64,000 nucleotides of DNA from Cerrena zonata. Taxonomy: Eukaryota; Basidiomycota; Agaricomycetes; Polyporales; Cerrenaceae. The stretch covers positions 186,001-250,000 of the forward strand of contig JASBNA010000028.1 in the NCBI GenBank assembly GCA_038087015.1, in the 5' to 3' direction. The notes beneath the pieces were generated by a model. It was not told the DNA's origin. It saw only the letters and a list, made by a program, of their open reading frames with translations, and did not search any database. A program made the position numbers and the translations under genes. Below are positions 10,150 to 19,197 of this stretch, piece after piece (position 1 is the first letter of the stretch; the number at the start of each line of letters is the position of its first letter).

Positions 10150-11136
10150 ATGTCTTTATCCATTAACAAGCATATTGGGCTTTTCAGAGGCTCTTTGAGA
10201 TTTTTCTCAAACAGCGCATTGAGAGCCAATCTGACCATCTCCGGATCAGGCGATCGCAAGGGTGAAGAGCAAATCAATTATGACATCGAAACCGGAAGAC
10301 CTTCGGTTCCAAAGACTCGTGGAAGTGGTCTCAATTTGCTTATTTCGCCTAGTTTGGAGCATGAGAAGTTAAGGGATTCTGAATTAGAAAGATTAAGAAT
10401 AGTGCCTACTTTAAAGACTTTCTTTGGTGGGAATCCAGTCCACGAAGATAATATGAATAATTTGAATGCACTTCTAAGAAAATACATAAATTTACCTACC
10501 AAGACCCTTCAAACACAGGAGCTTCAAAGCTTCAAACCTGTTTCTTTTGAAGAATATAAAGAAAGGTGTAAATCTGGTTCGAGACTAAAGACCAAACACC
10601 ATCGTGAATTAACTGGTATTTTAAATAGATTAAGAAGTATTGATCGTCAATTAATGCCTACTGATGTTGCTGAAACTTTAAGGGAATTCAGTTCTTCTAA
10701 AGTTGATTTGTTTGGTAGTTCTGAAAAGAAATTACAATCATTAGATACTTTTGGTAGAGCTGTCACCGTTGGTAAGAGAAAAACTTCTATTGCAGATGTT
10801 TACTTAGTTAAAGGTGAAGGTCATGTTATTATCAATGGTAAAAGTTTAACTTCAGCTTTTCCTAATGACTCTGACCGTAAAAAGGTTCTATTCCCTTTTA
10901 ATGTTGTTGCACAAGAAGCCAAATATAATATTTTCGCCGAAGTTAGAGGTGGAGGTGTTAGCGGTCAAGTTGAAGCTATAATGTATGGTATTGCCAAAGG
11001 TTTAGTTGTTCATAATCCTTTATTAAAATCAAGATTGCGTAAAGCAGGTCTTATGACAAGAGATAATAGAATTGTCGAAAGAAAGAAACCTGGTAAAGTT
11101 AAAGCTAGAAAATCCCCAACTTGGGTCAAACGTTAA
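10150..11136 (+). CDS. MRPS9: Mitochondrial small-subunit ribosomal protein S9
   Basis: The C-terminal 130 residues are a complete bS9/uS9 domain: GRAVTVGKRKTSIADVYLVKG, then RGGGVSGQVEAIMYGIAKGL and the basic tail KSPTWVKR, whose terminal KR is the hallmark of S9 and reaches the ribosomal P site. About 190 upstream residues form the mitochondrial targeting sequence and fungal extension. The ATG at 10150 is the first good start (328 aa). An upstream GTG at 10132 is in frame but unlikely. The N-terminus SINKHIGLFRGSLRFFSNSALR looks like a presequence. Confidence 0.93.
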   Translation: MSLSINKHIGLFRGSLRFFSNSALRANLTISGSGDRKGEEQINYDIETGRPSVPKTRGSGLNLLISPSLEHEKLRDSELERLRIVPTLKTFFGGNPVHEDNMNNLNALLRKYINLPTKTLQTQELQSFKPVSFEEYKERCKSGSRLKTKHHRELTGILNRLRSIDRQLMPTDVAETLREFSSSKVDLFGSSEKKLQSLDTFGRAVTVGKRKTSIADVYLVKGEGHVIINGKSLTSAFPNDSDRKKVLFPFNVVAQEAKYNIFAEVRGGGVSGQVEAIMYGIAKGLVVHNPLLKSRLRKAGLMTRDNRIVERKKPGKVKARKSPTWVKR

Positions 11137-11251
11137 TACTTTTGGTGCATTTTTACTCTTCAATCTACATTACTGTACTTATATCATCTTTTCATATCAT
11201 GTATATATCTAAATTAAAATATTAAATTAATAAATTTTCTTGATTAAACTC

Positions 11252-12595
11252 TCAATTTAATTCTTTTAAGAATCCCAATAAGGATTCTAATTCCCCCTTT
11301 TCATATTTTGGGATCTTACCTTGGAAGGAAGTACCTTTCCCACCACCTTTTAAATTAGTAATTCTGTTCTTAATTTCAGGTTGAAGAGTTTCAGCTTTAG
11401 GTCCTAAAACCTTAATCATCCCTCCTAAACCTGATTTATAATCGCCATTAAGCAAAACCAATGTAAACTTATCAGTAAGATTAACACCACTTTCTTTGTT
11501 GGTATTCATTAATGTTGTAAACTCTTTTTGGAAGACAAGTAAATATTCTGGATTACTATCGGAACGATAGACATACGCAATATCCTTACTACCCTTCTTG
11601 AAATCTTCGAATATTTTATTGGCTTCGATATTCGCCAATTCTTTTAAGAGATTTGATTCTCTAGAGGTGGATTGCTTATAATTCAAATTCAAAAGTCCAA
11701 CCTTGTCGACAACTTCATCTAACTGGCATGAGAGATAAGTACCTTGGATCTCTTTCAAAATGCTATGTTGTTTGTTCAAATATTTATAAACCCTTGAACC
11801 ACAAAGGAAAAATAAACGGGAATTTCCTCCTCTTACGTTTTGTTGATGTAATAATGAAATGGCTTGAATTTGGCCAGTTGAAGATAAATGGGTACCGCAA
11901 CATGGATTAGCGTCTATGTCACCAATCTTAACCACTCTCACAATACCCTTAGAAGTATCGTAGTCATCAGGTATGCGGCTTAAATCAAGTTCACCACCGT
12001 GATTATCGGGAGTGGTCACTGAAATTTGAATATTTTGTAAGATTAATTCATTTACTTTTGCATTGACTTTTTCAACCAATTCTTCATCGACTTTCTTTGG
12101 TAATTCTATGTAATTAATCATGTCACCCATTGACCAACTCAAAGTGTCCAAGCCGTGAGTATCGAACACGGATGATAATAAATGTTGACCAGTATGTTGT
12201 TGCATAAAGTCAATCCTTCTTTCCCAATCAACTTCCAATTTTACCAGAGTACCTGGCTCAATAGGTTCATTAGTAATATGAAGGGCAGTTAGTTGGTTGC
12301 GGATAACTCTTAAAACTTTTATTTCATGTTTATCAGGTAAGTAAATAGAACCAGTATCGTAAGGCTGTCCCCCACCTTCAGGAAACAAGTTAGTATCTTC
12401 CAATTCAATTTCAAATTCAGGAGTGCTTGAAGTTTTTACTTCGTCTGTCTTCTTTTTATTCTTATTTTGCTTATCTTTTGAACTTAATTGTGGCGTATGG
12501 TCCTTACAAGAAACCACTGCTGTTTGTAAAGTTTTCAAAAACGAGTTCGTTTGGCATGCCAAAGCACCAACAATCTTGGAAGTAGCTGTGGGCAT
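11252..12595 (-). CDS. AlaX-type alanyl-tRNA editing protein (AARSD1 / YNL040W-like)
   Basis: This 447-residue protein lacks a synthetase catalytic core but has the full AlaRS-type editing domain: GGGQP at 74-78, the zinc-binding HTGQH at 134-138 and CCGTH at 232-236. These are the four metal ligands of AlaX enzymes, which hydrolyse Ser (or Gly) mischarged onto tRNA-Ala. Length and the long C-terminal part match eukaryotic AARSD1 and the yeast YNL040W product. It faces VPH2 across a divergent promoter. Full alanyl-tRNA synthetase is excluded by length. Confidence 0.88.
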   Translation of the reverse strand: MPTATSKIVGALACQTNSFLKTLQTAVVSCKDHTPQLSSKDKQNKNKKKTDEVKTSSTPEFEIELEDTNLFPEGGGQPYDTGSIYLPDKHEIKVLRVIRNQLTALHITNEPIEPGTLVKLEVDWERRIDFMQQHTGQHLLSSVFDTHGLDTLSWSMGDMINYIELPKKVDEELVEKVNAKVNELILQNIQISVTTPDNHGGELDLSRIPDDYDTSKGIVRVVKIGDIDANPCCGTHLSSTGQIQAISLLHQQNVRGGNSRLFFLCGSRVYKYLNKQHSILKEIQGTYLSCQLDEVVDKVGLLNLNYKQSTSRESNLLKELANIEANKIFEDFKKGSKDIAYVYRSDSNPEYLLVFQKEFTTLMNTNKESGVNLTDKFTLVLLNGDYKSGLGGMIKVLGPKAETLQPEIKNRITNLKGGGKGTSFQGKIPKYEKGELESLLGFLKELN

Positions 12596-13112
12596 TTTTG
12601 CAACTAAATCTTAATGATTATTAAAACAGTCGATGATTTGCTGTTATAAAATTTCAAAAAATCCACTGAAAAAAAAAATTTGGAAAGGAATTAAATTCCG
12701 CTCCCCTAGTAACCATTTAGGTTTTCTTTATTTATGCAACCAAACAGACTTTCCAATTATCTATACTTATGTATCAAATGATCATCGATCTCATTTAGGT
12801 AATTGTTATCTTAAACAACTAAGATACTTCAAAGATCTTTTGAAGAAACTAACATGCAATGATAATTTGATAATAGTTTAACGAAAATCCATAGCGAATA
12901 CAACCAGAATTGTCATTTGGTCTATAGCAGGAAGCTCACCTAACTCTTCTTCAAATCACAATATGGCCTTTACTAAAGACAACTAATAATAGCCAATTGT
13001 TTAAGTATGCTGCGAATTGCAGACTTCATCTATTTGTTTTTTTTTTTTTTTCTTCAAATGAGAGAACCGAAAAATCAAGTAGTTCGAAGATATTAACTCC
13101 AGATACAATCAA
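12596..13112. other. Divergent promoter AlaX gene / VPH2
   Basis: A 517-bp gap with poly(T) at about 13037-13051 and A-rich stretches. I see no credible gene or strong known motif in it. An 82-codon open frame at 12633-12881 has no recognisable similarity. Confidence 0.5.
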
Positions 13113-13751
13113 ATGTCTCAATACGAACTAACTCCTCAGCTCAAAGAACTAATTAGTAAATCACAGCTAGGTCTGGAACCCAGGGCCAAACTCTTTGAGC
13201 AGCCCGCTATTAGCAGGAACAATCTTGTTACGTTTTACACCGAGTACAGGCCAACAAGTTCTCTTCTTGAATTACTTAAGACAACGAAAATTTGGAAAAA
13301 CAATGAGGATTTGAATAATACCAAGCAGGAAAAGACCCCTGAGTTCATTGAGCAAATGGAGTATTTGCGATTGAGAGCTAAAGAGGAAGAGTATCAGTCA
13401 TTAATTAACCCATCACCAGAAATCAATACCTTATATGAAACCAAATTCGATGACGAATTTAGTCACCAAACCCCAGTCCAAGCTCATAAGGAATTAAGAC
13501 ATCAACTAACCACCATAGTAAATATATTGATTAGTGTTGGAAGTGTTGTTTATGCCATTTGGTACTGGACTGACAGTTCATGGGGATTACCCAATAGTTA
13601 TCGAGTATTAATGTGTTTATTTTTTGGCTTACTTATATTAGTGGCTGAAACCGTGGTATATTTAGGATACTTGAATAAGATTGAAGATGCCAAAATTAGA
13701 GAAAGAAAGAAGAAAGAAGTGAAGACAGTTGTTAACACAATCAAGTTATAG
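13113..13751 (+). CDS. VPH2: Vph2/Vma12, V-ATPase assembly factor in the ER
   Basis: The 212-residue protein ends with two closely spaced membrane segments (about residues 135-152 and 163-187) carrying VVYAIWYWT and RVLMCLFFGLLILVAETVVYLGYL, then a lysine-rich cytosolic tail. This matches yeast Vph2 (215 aa; VAIWYWTGSS, LLLCLFFGILVLVADVVVY). Family role: with Vma21 and Vma22 it assembles the V0 sector in the ER and does not travel with the finished pump. Its stop is 6 bp from the stop of the convergent cis-prenyltransferase, so their transcripts must overlap. Confidence 0.9.
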   Translation: MSQYELTPQLKELISKSQLGLEPRAKLFEQPAISRNNLVTFYTEYRPTSSLLELLKTTKIWKNNEDLNNTKQEKTPEFIEQMEYLRLRAKEEEYQSLINPSPEINTLYETKFDDEFSHQTPVQAHKELRHQLTTIVNILISVGSVVYAIWYWTDSSWGLPNSYRVLMCLFFGLLILVAETVVYLGYLNKIEDAKIRERKKKEVKTVVNTIKL

Positions 13752-13757
13752 TTGCAA

Positions 13758-14801
13758 CTATCTTTGAGTGACTGATGCAAAAGGTGGTGGTGGTGGTAAC
13801 TGATTGAATATGTCGTTTGGCTCGTGGGCATCATGGGGCACTTCGGCAGCAGCAGATTCGACTTGTAATTGCAATGTTTTATAATAACTCCATTTAAATA
13901 AGAGTGAAGCAATAGATAAGAATTTGAAATCTGGCCATAAAGTTTTCACAAATTCAATGGTGCAATTAGCATTACATTGCCATAACATGAAATCACTCAA
14001 TCTAGTATGGCCACTAGTTCTAACCAAAAGGTCAAGTTGGGGTGCATCTGCTCCCATATACATATTTTTCTGCAACATTTCCAAGTCTATTTGATCGCGT
14101 CTTATTTGGCCCAGCTTAAGCTGATCCACGGTTGTTCTTATGGAATGGGTTATGTCATCCCGGGAAGTATACGGAAAGCCAACGTACAAGACTTTATTTA
14201 CCATCGGAGTATTAGTTTTGTCTTCAATTGTTTCCAAATCTTTCAATATGTCGTGAGGAATCATGCCTCTGTTACCGATCACTTTGATTCTGACCTTGTT
14301 AACGCTGGCATAAGAATCGTCATTTTCACAGAGTAGTTTCAAGCGATCTCGCAATAGACCGAAAAGAGTGTCTACTTCCTCCAGAGATCTATTGAAGTTC
14401 TCAATTGAAAAGGCATAAATGGTGATATACAGAACCCCAACCCTATAGCAAACATCGAGTACCTTGATAATTGTTAGTTTAACTAACCTTTTGTTCTTTT
14501 TTTTTTGCAGCGCGATGTATCACATTTAGCAGCAAAAAATGTTAACTAGGTCAATACGTACCAGGAGTAGCGACTCTGCTCCTGCTGAATGCCCATCCTT
14601 CAAGGCCAACTGATTGCGTTTGGCATACGTTCTGTTCCCGTCCATGATCAAAGCTACGTGACGGGGGATCGGTCCTGTTTTCAAAACAGCCACAACCAAA
14701 TCTTTGATGAAACTGAAGAGATAGGCAAACAAGGGGAACGCTTGAAGAGTATTAATGATTCCTTGAAGCGACGCAACCGAGAGAATTGTGGAAACAACCA
14801 T
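13758..14801 (-). CDS. RER2: Dehydrodolichyl diphosphate synthase (cis-prenyltransferase), one intron
   Basis: Exon 1 is 14801-14562 (80 codons) and exon 2 is 14462-13758, giving 314 aa. Exon 1 has a hydrophobic N-terminus and GPIPRHVALIMDGNRTYAKR, with catalytic MDGNR at 53-57. Exon 2 continues directly as VLDVCYRVGV, then YAFSIENFNRS, and later RTSGHTRLSDFMLWQ. These are conserved regions of undecaprenyl/dehydrodolichyl synthases, and the splice restores an ungapped alignment with Rer2. It makes the polyprenyl carrier for N-glycosylation at the ER. RER2 and SRT1 cannot be told apart securely here. The ATG at 14801 follows a run of AGA/GAA-type codons in the leader. Confidence 0.88.
14463..14561 (-). 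other. Spliceosomal intron in the cis-prenyltransferase gene
   Basis: A 99-nt intron: donor GTACGT, acceptor CAAG with AG at 14464-14463, and ACTAAC about 15 nt before the acceptor as the branch-point sequence. It is phase 0. Read-through would hit a stop within about 12 codons. It is the only intron I can support in the window. Confidence 0.88.
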
Positions 14802-15589
14802 GATTGAAGAGGAAGAAGAAGAAGAAGAAGAAGAATGAATAGAATTAAGAAGGAATACAAGTCGGCGTCTATTTATAATAAAACATACACATTTTTGATT
14901 GCATCCTGTAGATTTCACTTTTGGCCAACCCGTACACCATAATCATATTAGACCCATACACCAAAGTTTGTTTGAATTTTTTGTGGATTTCATTTTTTTT
15001 GATTTGGAATCGTTTGTTTGACCTGAGTCTAATAAGAATATCCCATACAGAGGTTTACGGGCTGTTTCAAAGCATTGGTAGGAGGTTCTGTTCAAGGTTC
15101 AGATCGAGTTGAGCGTTGATGGTTCAACGGTTGTAATTGTATGGATAGCATTTGTTTATATTTGTACTAAATCGGTTAGTTTAATAATAATAAAAAAAAT
15201 AGAATTAGAGGAGCACCCATCGAATCACATCTTTTCCAGTTGATTGCAAGTTAGTGATATTCAATTGTACGAGCCGAGCTGTAAGATTAGCTGATACAAC
15301 TGCTTATCTCAATATAGTATTGAAATTACCATAATACCCAAGAGTTGCAACTCCGTTATTCCCCCAGGACCGCGTCATTGATCCAATCAAATCTCGTAAC
15401 GCCGTCTTCACAACAATAAATAACAATAATTACCGTCATCCTTTGAATTCGAGAGATTTCAAATCTTAAATTGTCAGCGGTTGACTTAACACTTTCTTCT
15501 TTTTTGAATTTGAACTCATCAAGTTGTCTCCATCTTCAAAAAAACCAGAAAAATCCTCTTTAATTAAAAGGAGTCGCAATTGGCTAAAC
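14802..15589. other. Divergent promoter cis-prenyltransferase / CBS-PB1 gene
   Basis: A 788-bp gap. It starts with a (GAA)n-like purine run at 14808-14836 in the prenyltransferase leader, then two Rap1-like motifs near 14925-14964. The rest is AT-rich with no recognisable gene. Confidence 0.5.
14925..14964 (+). promoter_or_regulatory. Pair of Rap1-like sites
   Basis: CCAACCCGTACACCAT at 14925-14940 and GACCCATACACCAA at 14951-14964 stand in the same orientation 24 bp apart. The second uses the CCCATACA form, the best-known S. cerevisiae Rap1 core. They lie about 125-160 bp upstream of the prenyltransferase ATG. Confidence 0.4.
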
Positions 15590-17549
15590 ATGTCGTCCTT
15601 TAAACCAGCTTCTCATCACCATCCTTCTTCTGTTGCGTCGGGTAGCACTGCTGCAGCTTCTGCTCGTAATGGCAAGTCATTCAGTACTTCAAGTGCAGTA
15701 TCTGGGGCATCTCATCATCATCAACCCCAAGTAAGTGATGCACAAATAGCAGAATCCAGAAAAAGACAGTCTAAACGTGATGATGCTATTAGACGTAAAA
15801 TTGAACATGATTTGAGTAAAAAGAAAAAGGGTAGTACTAGACTGAATCGTTATAAGAAAGCTGTTCCAGGTACCGTTTTATCTTTAAGACCTTCTGAACC
15901 AATTATTTGTAAAACATCATCAACAGTTTATGAAGTATCTCAATTAATGTCTGCTAAAAGAGAAAATTGTATTTTAGTTGTGAATGATACTGGAGAATTG
16001 TTAGGTATTTTCACTGCCAAAGATTTAGCTTTCAGAATTGTTGGATCAGGCTTAAATGCAAGTGTGGTTACCATTGATCAAATTATGACTCCAAATCCAA
16101 TGTGTGCTAATGCTAATAATCCAGCCCTGGAAGCTTTAACTTTAATGGTCGAAAAAGGATTTAGACATTTACCAGTTCTTGATGATAATAATCATATTGT
16201 AGGTGTTCTTGATATCACTAAATCTTATGCACAACAAATGGAAAAATTAGAAAGGGTTCATGCATCTTCTAAAAAATTATATGAAGCTTTAGATTCTGTA
16301 CAACTGGAAATTGGTATAAGTCAACAGCCTTTACAAGTCTTTCAATATTTTGAAAATTTGAAAAGTAAAATGAACAATCCAACTTTAGATTCAGTTCTCG
16401 ATCATACTACCACTCCTATTTATACTAATGTTAAAACTTCAGTTTATGAAGCTACCGTTTTGATGAAAGAGAATAAAACTACAGCAGTGTTGGTCAATGA
16501 TACTAATGACGAAGTTACCGGTATTTTCACTTCAAAAGATGTTGTTCTTAGAGTAATTGCAGGCAGGTTTGGATCCTAAAAAATGCTCAATCGTTAGAGT
16601 AATGACTCCACAACCTGACGTGGCTCTGCATGATAAATCAATTCAAGAGGCCTTAAGACAAATGTTTGATGGTCATTATCTTAATTTACCCGTTGTGGAT
16701 GATGATCATGAAATTATTGGTATTGTTGATGTTTTAAAATTAACTTATGCAACCTTGAATCAAATCAAACAAATTGAAGCAGAAGAAGAAGAACAACAAC
16801 TCAATGATAACCCTGAAGCTCCACGTGCTAGTAATGGGAATACAGAAGGACCAGCTTGGAATAAATTTTGGACTTCATTAGATCATGAAGATGCAAGTTC
16901 AACTCATTCAGATTCAGTTACTGGAAGTGCACCTGAGGTTACCCCTTCCGAATTCAATGGGTTTAGTATTGATAATTTAAAACCAACCGATTCGATTTCA
17001 TTTGTTGGCGATTCTCAACAACACATTGATACTCCAGTTGAACCAATAATTGAAGAAGAAAAGAAAGAAGAAGAAATAAAAGTTAATACTGAAATACCTT
17101 TCACCTTCAAGTTCAAGTCACCAGCTATTGAAGGAAGAGTTCATAGAATCTCCTTGGTTCCAACTGAAGGATTAGTTAAGTTAAGAGAATTGATTGATTT
17201 TAAATTACATCCAAAAGACTTTGAATTCTTGAGAGTTATTCAAGGAGGTCCAGAAAATTATGCTATATCCTATGTTGATGATGAAGGAGATGTTGTTTCG
17301 ATTACTTCTGACACGGATTTGATTGATTGTGTTAAAATCAATCAACTTTTGCAAAATGATAAAGCTGATTTATATATTCATAATCCAAATGAGCATGCAC
17401 CAATCAATGATATTAGACAAATCAAACGTGATACCAAGAAACCAAGCAACCAAATAATTGAAGGTGTTTCGAATGAAGTATTGATTGGTGGTGGTTTGGC
17501 AGTTTTGGCTTCGCTGATAATAATTGGATTCAGCCTTGGGAGAAGATAG
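15590..17549 (+). CDS. CBS-domain and PB1-domain membrane-anchored protein (one frame break)
   Basis: Four CBS motifs form two Bateman pairs (MTPNPMC then GFRHLPVLDDNNHIVGVLDI; RVMTPQPD then GHYLNLPVVDDDHEIIGIVDV). They are followed by an acidic linker, a PB1 domain (FTFKFKSPAIEGRVHRI) and a C-terminal membrane helix of about 20 residues. This is the architecture of fungal Mug70-like proteins, function unknown; CBS pairs usually bind adenosyl nucleotides. The frame shifts by plus one at 16562/16563 inside the conserved VIAAGLDP segment: one extra G separates GCA from GCAGGT. Removing it would give 652 aa. The start is ATG 15590. Two CTG codons (16127 and 16304) sit where relatives have Thr/Ser. 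Confidence 0.8.
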
Positions 17550-17676
17550 AGTGTTTTATTGCTTTTTAGATTTATTTATTCTGTTCTTTTAATATATATA
17601 TATATATAGTTTACATTGGTAATTCAAGAATTGAAAATATGTATATTTACAAGTATATGGAGTATGGATATGCAAA

Positions 17677-18363
17677 TTAAGCTTCTTTAGCTTTTGCCAA
17701 AATTTCTTCGTAGAATTTTTCTTTTTCAAAATCACTAAGTTCGTTGTTCAAGTAGACATTTGGAGCAGTGAAATCTTCATCTCTTAAAACAATACCGTTT
17801 GGATTACGTTCGTTCACGTATCTAGTATTGATGATTTGGTTCAAGTTATCTGATAATGTTTGTAAGTCATGACTAGTGCTAAAGACGTAATCGCTAATAT
17901 CAAAACCTAAGTTTTGTTGTAATAATTTCGAATATTTGAATCTGAAATTTAAATCATTCAACTTTATCGAACCTAAATCGGAGACTTGTTCGGAAGCATT
18001 TGCTAATTCGTTATAAGTTGTTATTAAGGTGTTATTGACTGAGTCAATATCATATGTTGTTTCGATATCCTTTTGTTGAACTTTAGTAAATTTCCAATTC
18101 TTCACTTCGAAACCTGGCATATCAGCTTCAGCATCAAATGGCTTGTGGTTTGGAGAGTTGGTCTCGTCTAAGATGACAATCTTGCTATCAGCATCAACGG
18201 TATAGTCATCTTGTTTCTCAATAAGTTCTTCATGTTTCTTTGCTTCTCTTGATCCAAAAAAATTACCCAAGAATAAACGAGGAGCACTGCTTGAAATCAT
18301 CCTTATACTGGATGTCTTCATGGCACCAGCCGGTGCCACCCTGTAACATATGTTTCTAAACAT
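17677..18363 (-). CDS. Probable mitochondrial large-subunit ribosomal protein mL50 (Mrpl13-like)
   Basis: The 228-residue protein begins with a likely presequence (Arg/Ser-rich, MFRNICYRVAPAG). Its C-terminal half contains LNDLNFRFKYSKLLQQNLGF, then ISDYVFSTSHDLQTLSDNL, which resembles the mL50 domain (a phenylalanine-rich helix, LG.. I.D, then a T/S.DL motif). Mitochondrial location is inferred. It could be another small mitoribosomal protein. It diverges from TAF5 over 834 bp. Confidence 0.5.
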   Translation of the reverse strand: MFRNICYRVAPAGAMKTSSIRMISSSAPRLFLGNFFGSREAKKHEELIEKQDDYTVDADSKIVILDETNSPNHKPFDAEADMPGFEVKNWKFTKVQQKDIETTYDIDSVNNTLITTYNELANASEQVSDLGSIKLNDLNFRFKYSKLLQQNLGFDISDYVFSTSHDLQTLSDNLNQIINTRYVNERNPNGIVLRDEDFTAPNVYLNNELSDFEKEKFYEEILAKAKEA

Positions 18364-18696
18364 TCTCGATCTCCTGCTCCTACTCTTCTATGCTTTCTTC
18401 AAGACAAGTTTGAATTTTCACTTCACTTGAAAAATTTAAAGCTCATACAAAAAAAAAAAAAAAACTCTTGAAAAAAAAAAATACTTACCCGGCGTTGAAT
18501 ACCTGCTTACATAAGCGGGCTTAAGTATATAACGAAGAGAAGACGTAAGAACAAGATCTAAAAGGCTTATATCAGCTTAAGGAGACTATTAAAACTGTGG
18601 GAGTACATGGGACGGTGTCTGGTTTTGTGAGAAGCTTCCTATGGCCAACGGTGTGCAGTTTGTGGTTTGAACTTATGGCTGCAATTCGAGCATGGA

Positions 18697-18745
18697 CTTG
18701 GTCGTTCGTTTGGAATCTTGGTCGATCGTTTAGGAATCTTGGTCA
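18697..18745. repeat. Short direct repeat, about 20-21 bp, 2.4 copies
   Basis: Units start CTTGGTCG(T/A)TCGTTT and end GGAAT at 18697-18716 and 18717-18737. A third, truncated CTTGGTCA ends at 18745. Confidence 0.75.
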
Positions 18746-19008
18746 TAATGAAACCACTGATTAGTGTTTGGTCCTTCTACAATGGAGATTACTCGTATCG
18801 ATGCTCCAAGCAGATGCCTTGGTAAACAGTGGATCTGCTCGAAGCAAGTTAATGTCAGGTTCACTGGCATTCCACTGCAATATACTTACTTACATCGTTC
18901 TAGAATTGATTTTTCATCTTCTCTTCTCTCTCCAATCTCCCAAACCACAGCACCATTGGGCTTTATAGTAATCCTTTACATCTTCGTCGTAGGTTTGATA
19001 ATGACTGT

Positions 19009-19042
19009 GAAAATGTCGCGATTCCAGTGGCGCGACATTTTC
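19009..19042. repeat. Perfect inverted repeat, 12-bp arms
   Basis: GAAAATGTCGCG (19009-19020) and CGCGACATTTTC (19031-19042) are exact reverse complements around a 10-bp spacer, 156 bp before the TAF5 start codon. Confidence 0.9.
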
Positions 19043-19197
19043 TTCTCGAAGTCGCTCTTTTTTCCTGTTTTTTTCGGTCTTTTGTTTTGACTTGATAAAA
19101 CCGTAGTATGAAAGCTTTACATCATCCTATTCCTAAAGCCAACCTTGTTGCCAGTGGTGTTTCCTTCTGTATTATATTGTAAATAATCCCATCAACC

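Larger units (their letters stand above)
18364..19197. other. Divergent promoter mL50-like / TAF5
   Basis: An 834-bp gap with A-tracts at 18449-18480, an imperfect direct repeat at 18697-18745, and a 12-bp-arm inverted repeat at 19009-19042. No believable gene was found. Confidence 0.5.

Noticed and set aside
15060..15130. Possible tRNA-like B box (GGTTCNGNTC)
   Set aside because: No matching A box or cloverleaf could be drawn around it; no tRNA was found anywhere in the window.
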